Below, piece after piece: positions 7,831 to 8,672 of a DNA stretch of 8,672 nucleotides (position 1 is its first letter; every line of letters begins with the position of its first letter). Both the position numbers and the translations under genes were made by a program. The stretch is from an uncultured Lachnospiraceae bacterium. Its GTDB lineage: Bacteria; Bacillota; Clostridia; Lachnospirales; Lachnospiraceae. The stretch spans positions 1 through 8,672 of the forward strand of contig CASDUB010000081.1 in NCBI GenBank assembly GCA_949283905.1. The letters are read 5' to 3'. The notes under the pieces are model-generated. The model saw only the letters and a list, made by a program, of their open reading frames with translations, made no database searches and was not told the DNA's origin.

Positions 7831-8672
7831 ATGAAATTTAACAATGTAGATTTTGATACTTATTTCAAAAACTACCCTGATATTAACGGTTATTTTGGAA
7901 AGTACGGAGGTTCATTTATTTCGCCTGAGCTTCAGACGGCAATGAACGAGATAAAGGATGCTTATCAGACGATCTGCAAATCAAGAAAGTTTATCAGTGA
8001 GCTCCGCAGGATCCGTCGTGAATTTCAGGGCAGACCGACTCCGATATCTCATCTTGAAAGACTTTCGGATAAGATCGGTACAGGCGTTCAGCTTTATGTA
8101 AAACGTGAAGACCTGAATCATACCGGCGCTCATAAGCTCAATCATTGTATGGGTGAAGTTTTGCTTGCAAAATACATGGGCAAAAAGAAAGTTATTGCGG
8201 AAACAGGAGCCGGACAGCATGGAGTTGCGCTTGCAACAGCCGCGGCATACTTCGGGATGGAATGCGATATTTACATGGGAGCTGTGGACATCAAAAAACA
8301 GGCTCCGAATGTGGCGAGAATGAAAATACTTGGTGCAAATGTTGTTGAGGTAACGGAAGGTCTTGCCACGCTGAAAGAAGCTGTAGACGCCGCTTTTGCG
8401 GCTTACGCAAAAGAATATAAAGACGCTATTTACTGTATAGGGTCGGTTATGGGACCTCATCCTTTCCCAATGATGGTACGTGATTTTCAGAGTGTTGTCG
8501 GATTTGAAGCAAGAGAGCAGTTCCTTGAAATGACAGGAGAGCTTCCTGACGCTGTTGTCGCCTGTGTCGGCGGCGGTTCCAATGCTATGGGAATTTTCTC
8601 GGGCTTCTTAAATGATCCGGTTGATATTTACGGCATCGAACCTCTTGGAAGAGGACCGAAACTTGGTGATCA
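7831..8672 (+). CDS. trpB: Tryptophan synthase beta chain (partial, runs off right edge)
   Basis: The first 280 residues are present of about 400 expected. TrpB is a PLP enzyme that condenses indole and L-serine to tryptophan, normally in an alpha2beta2 complex with TrpA. The PLP lysine is K102 in [11 protein letters not shown] (92-102). The catalytic glutamate is E124 in ETGAGQHGV (124-132), where GQHG rather than GQWG indicates the TrpB1 group, not TrpB2. The PLP-phosphate loop GGGSN is at 247-251. The N-terminal [10 protein letters not shown] (20-29) and GRPTP (67-71) are also family marks. Some positions differ from the enterobacterial enzyme: KLNHCMGE follows the PLP-lysine region where KINN-LGQ is usual, and [10 protein letters not shown] (270-279) replaces EPGGHG. 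I remember similar sequences in gut Clostridia, so this appears to be a subgroup. The ATG has GGAGG at 7816-7820, 10 nt upstream. No trpF or other trp gene precedes it; trpA may lie beyond the edge. Confidence 0.95.
   Translation, partial: MKFNNVDFDTYFKNYPDINGYFGKYGGSFISPELQTAMNEIKDAYQTICKSRKFISELRRIRREFQGRPTPISHLERLSDKIGTGVQLYVKREDLNHTGAHKLNHCMGEVLLAKYMGKKKVIAETGAGQHGVALATAAAYFGMECDIYMGAVDIKKQAPNVARMKILGANVVEVTEGLATLKEAVDAAFAAYAKEYKDAIYCIGSVMGPHPFPMMVRDFQSVVGFEAREQFLEMTGELPDAVVACVGGGSNAMGIFSGFLNDPVDIYGIEPLGRGPKLGD

Noticed and set aside
7981..8460. 159-codon open frame on the minus strand inside trpB
   Set aside because: It is the antisense of a well-conserved TrpB coding region and its translation is histidine-, serine- and phenylalanine-rich with no recognisable motif.

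Overview
The window looks like ordinary chromosome of an anaerobic, moderately AT-rich Firmicute, most likely in the Clostridia and plausibly Lachnospiraceae. The reasons are the complete set of [FeFe]-hydrogenase maturation genes, strong GGAGG-type ribosome binding sites, TTGACA/TATAAT-type promoters, and an EF-G paralogue and TrpB variant that resemble Lachnospiraceae proteins I remember. That placement is inference; no rRNA or other marker is present.

Left block, minus strand (about 1-3061): hydE, hydG and hydF lie head to tail with gaps of 30 and 17 bp, and hydF runs off the left edge. Together they form the full machinery that builds the 2Fe subcluster of the [FeFe]-hydrogenase H-cluster: the two radical-SAM enzymes HydE and HydG, and the GTPase/scaffold HydF. 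No hydrogenase structural gene is in view.

Centre (3062-5463): a 235-bp divergent intergenic region separates hydE from a plus-strand gene for an EF-G-family GTPase. It holds a good promoter for the GTPase gene, a weak candidate promoter for hydE, and a cluster of ATGCA/TGCAT half-sites. The GTPase has all five EF-G domains, but its guanine-recognition and catalytic motifs differ from housekeeping EF-G, so it is probably a paralogue. A 15-bp stem-loop with a T-run ends its transcript.

Right block, plus strand (5464-8672): ilvN (acetolactate synthase regulatory subunit) has a near-consensus promoter and is followed by ilvC (ketol-acid reductoisomerase), two steps of branched-chain amino acid synthesis. 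ilvB and ilvD are absent. A small two-helix membrane protein with a YcxB-like C-terminal domain starts on the last base of the ilvC stop codon and is probably translationally coupled. A second terminator-like stem-loop follows, then trpB (tryptophan synthase beta chain), which runs off the right edge.

I see no mobile element, CRISPR array, tRNA or rRNA. I found no convincing new multi-gene system. The items most worth a second look are the altered GTPase motifs of the EF-G paralogue, the mutually exclusive hairpins between ilvN and ilvC, the half-site cluster upstream of hydE, and the membrane protein coupled to ilvC.
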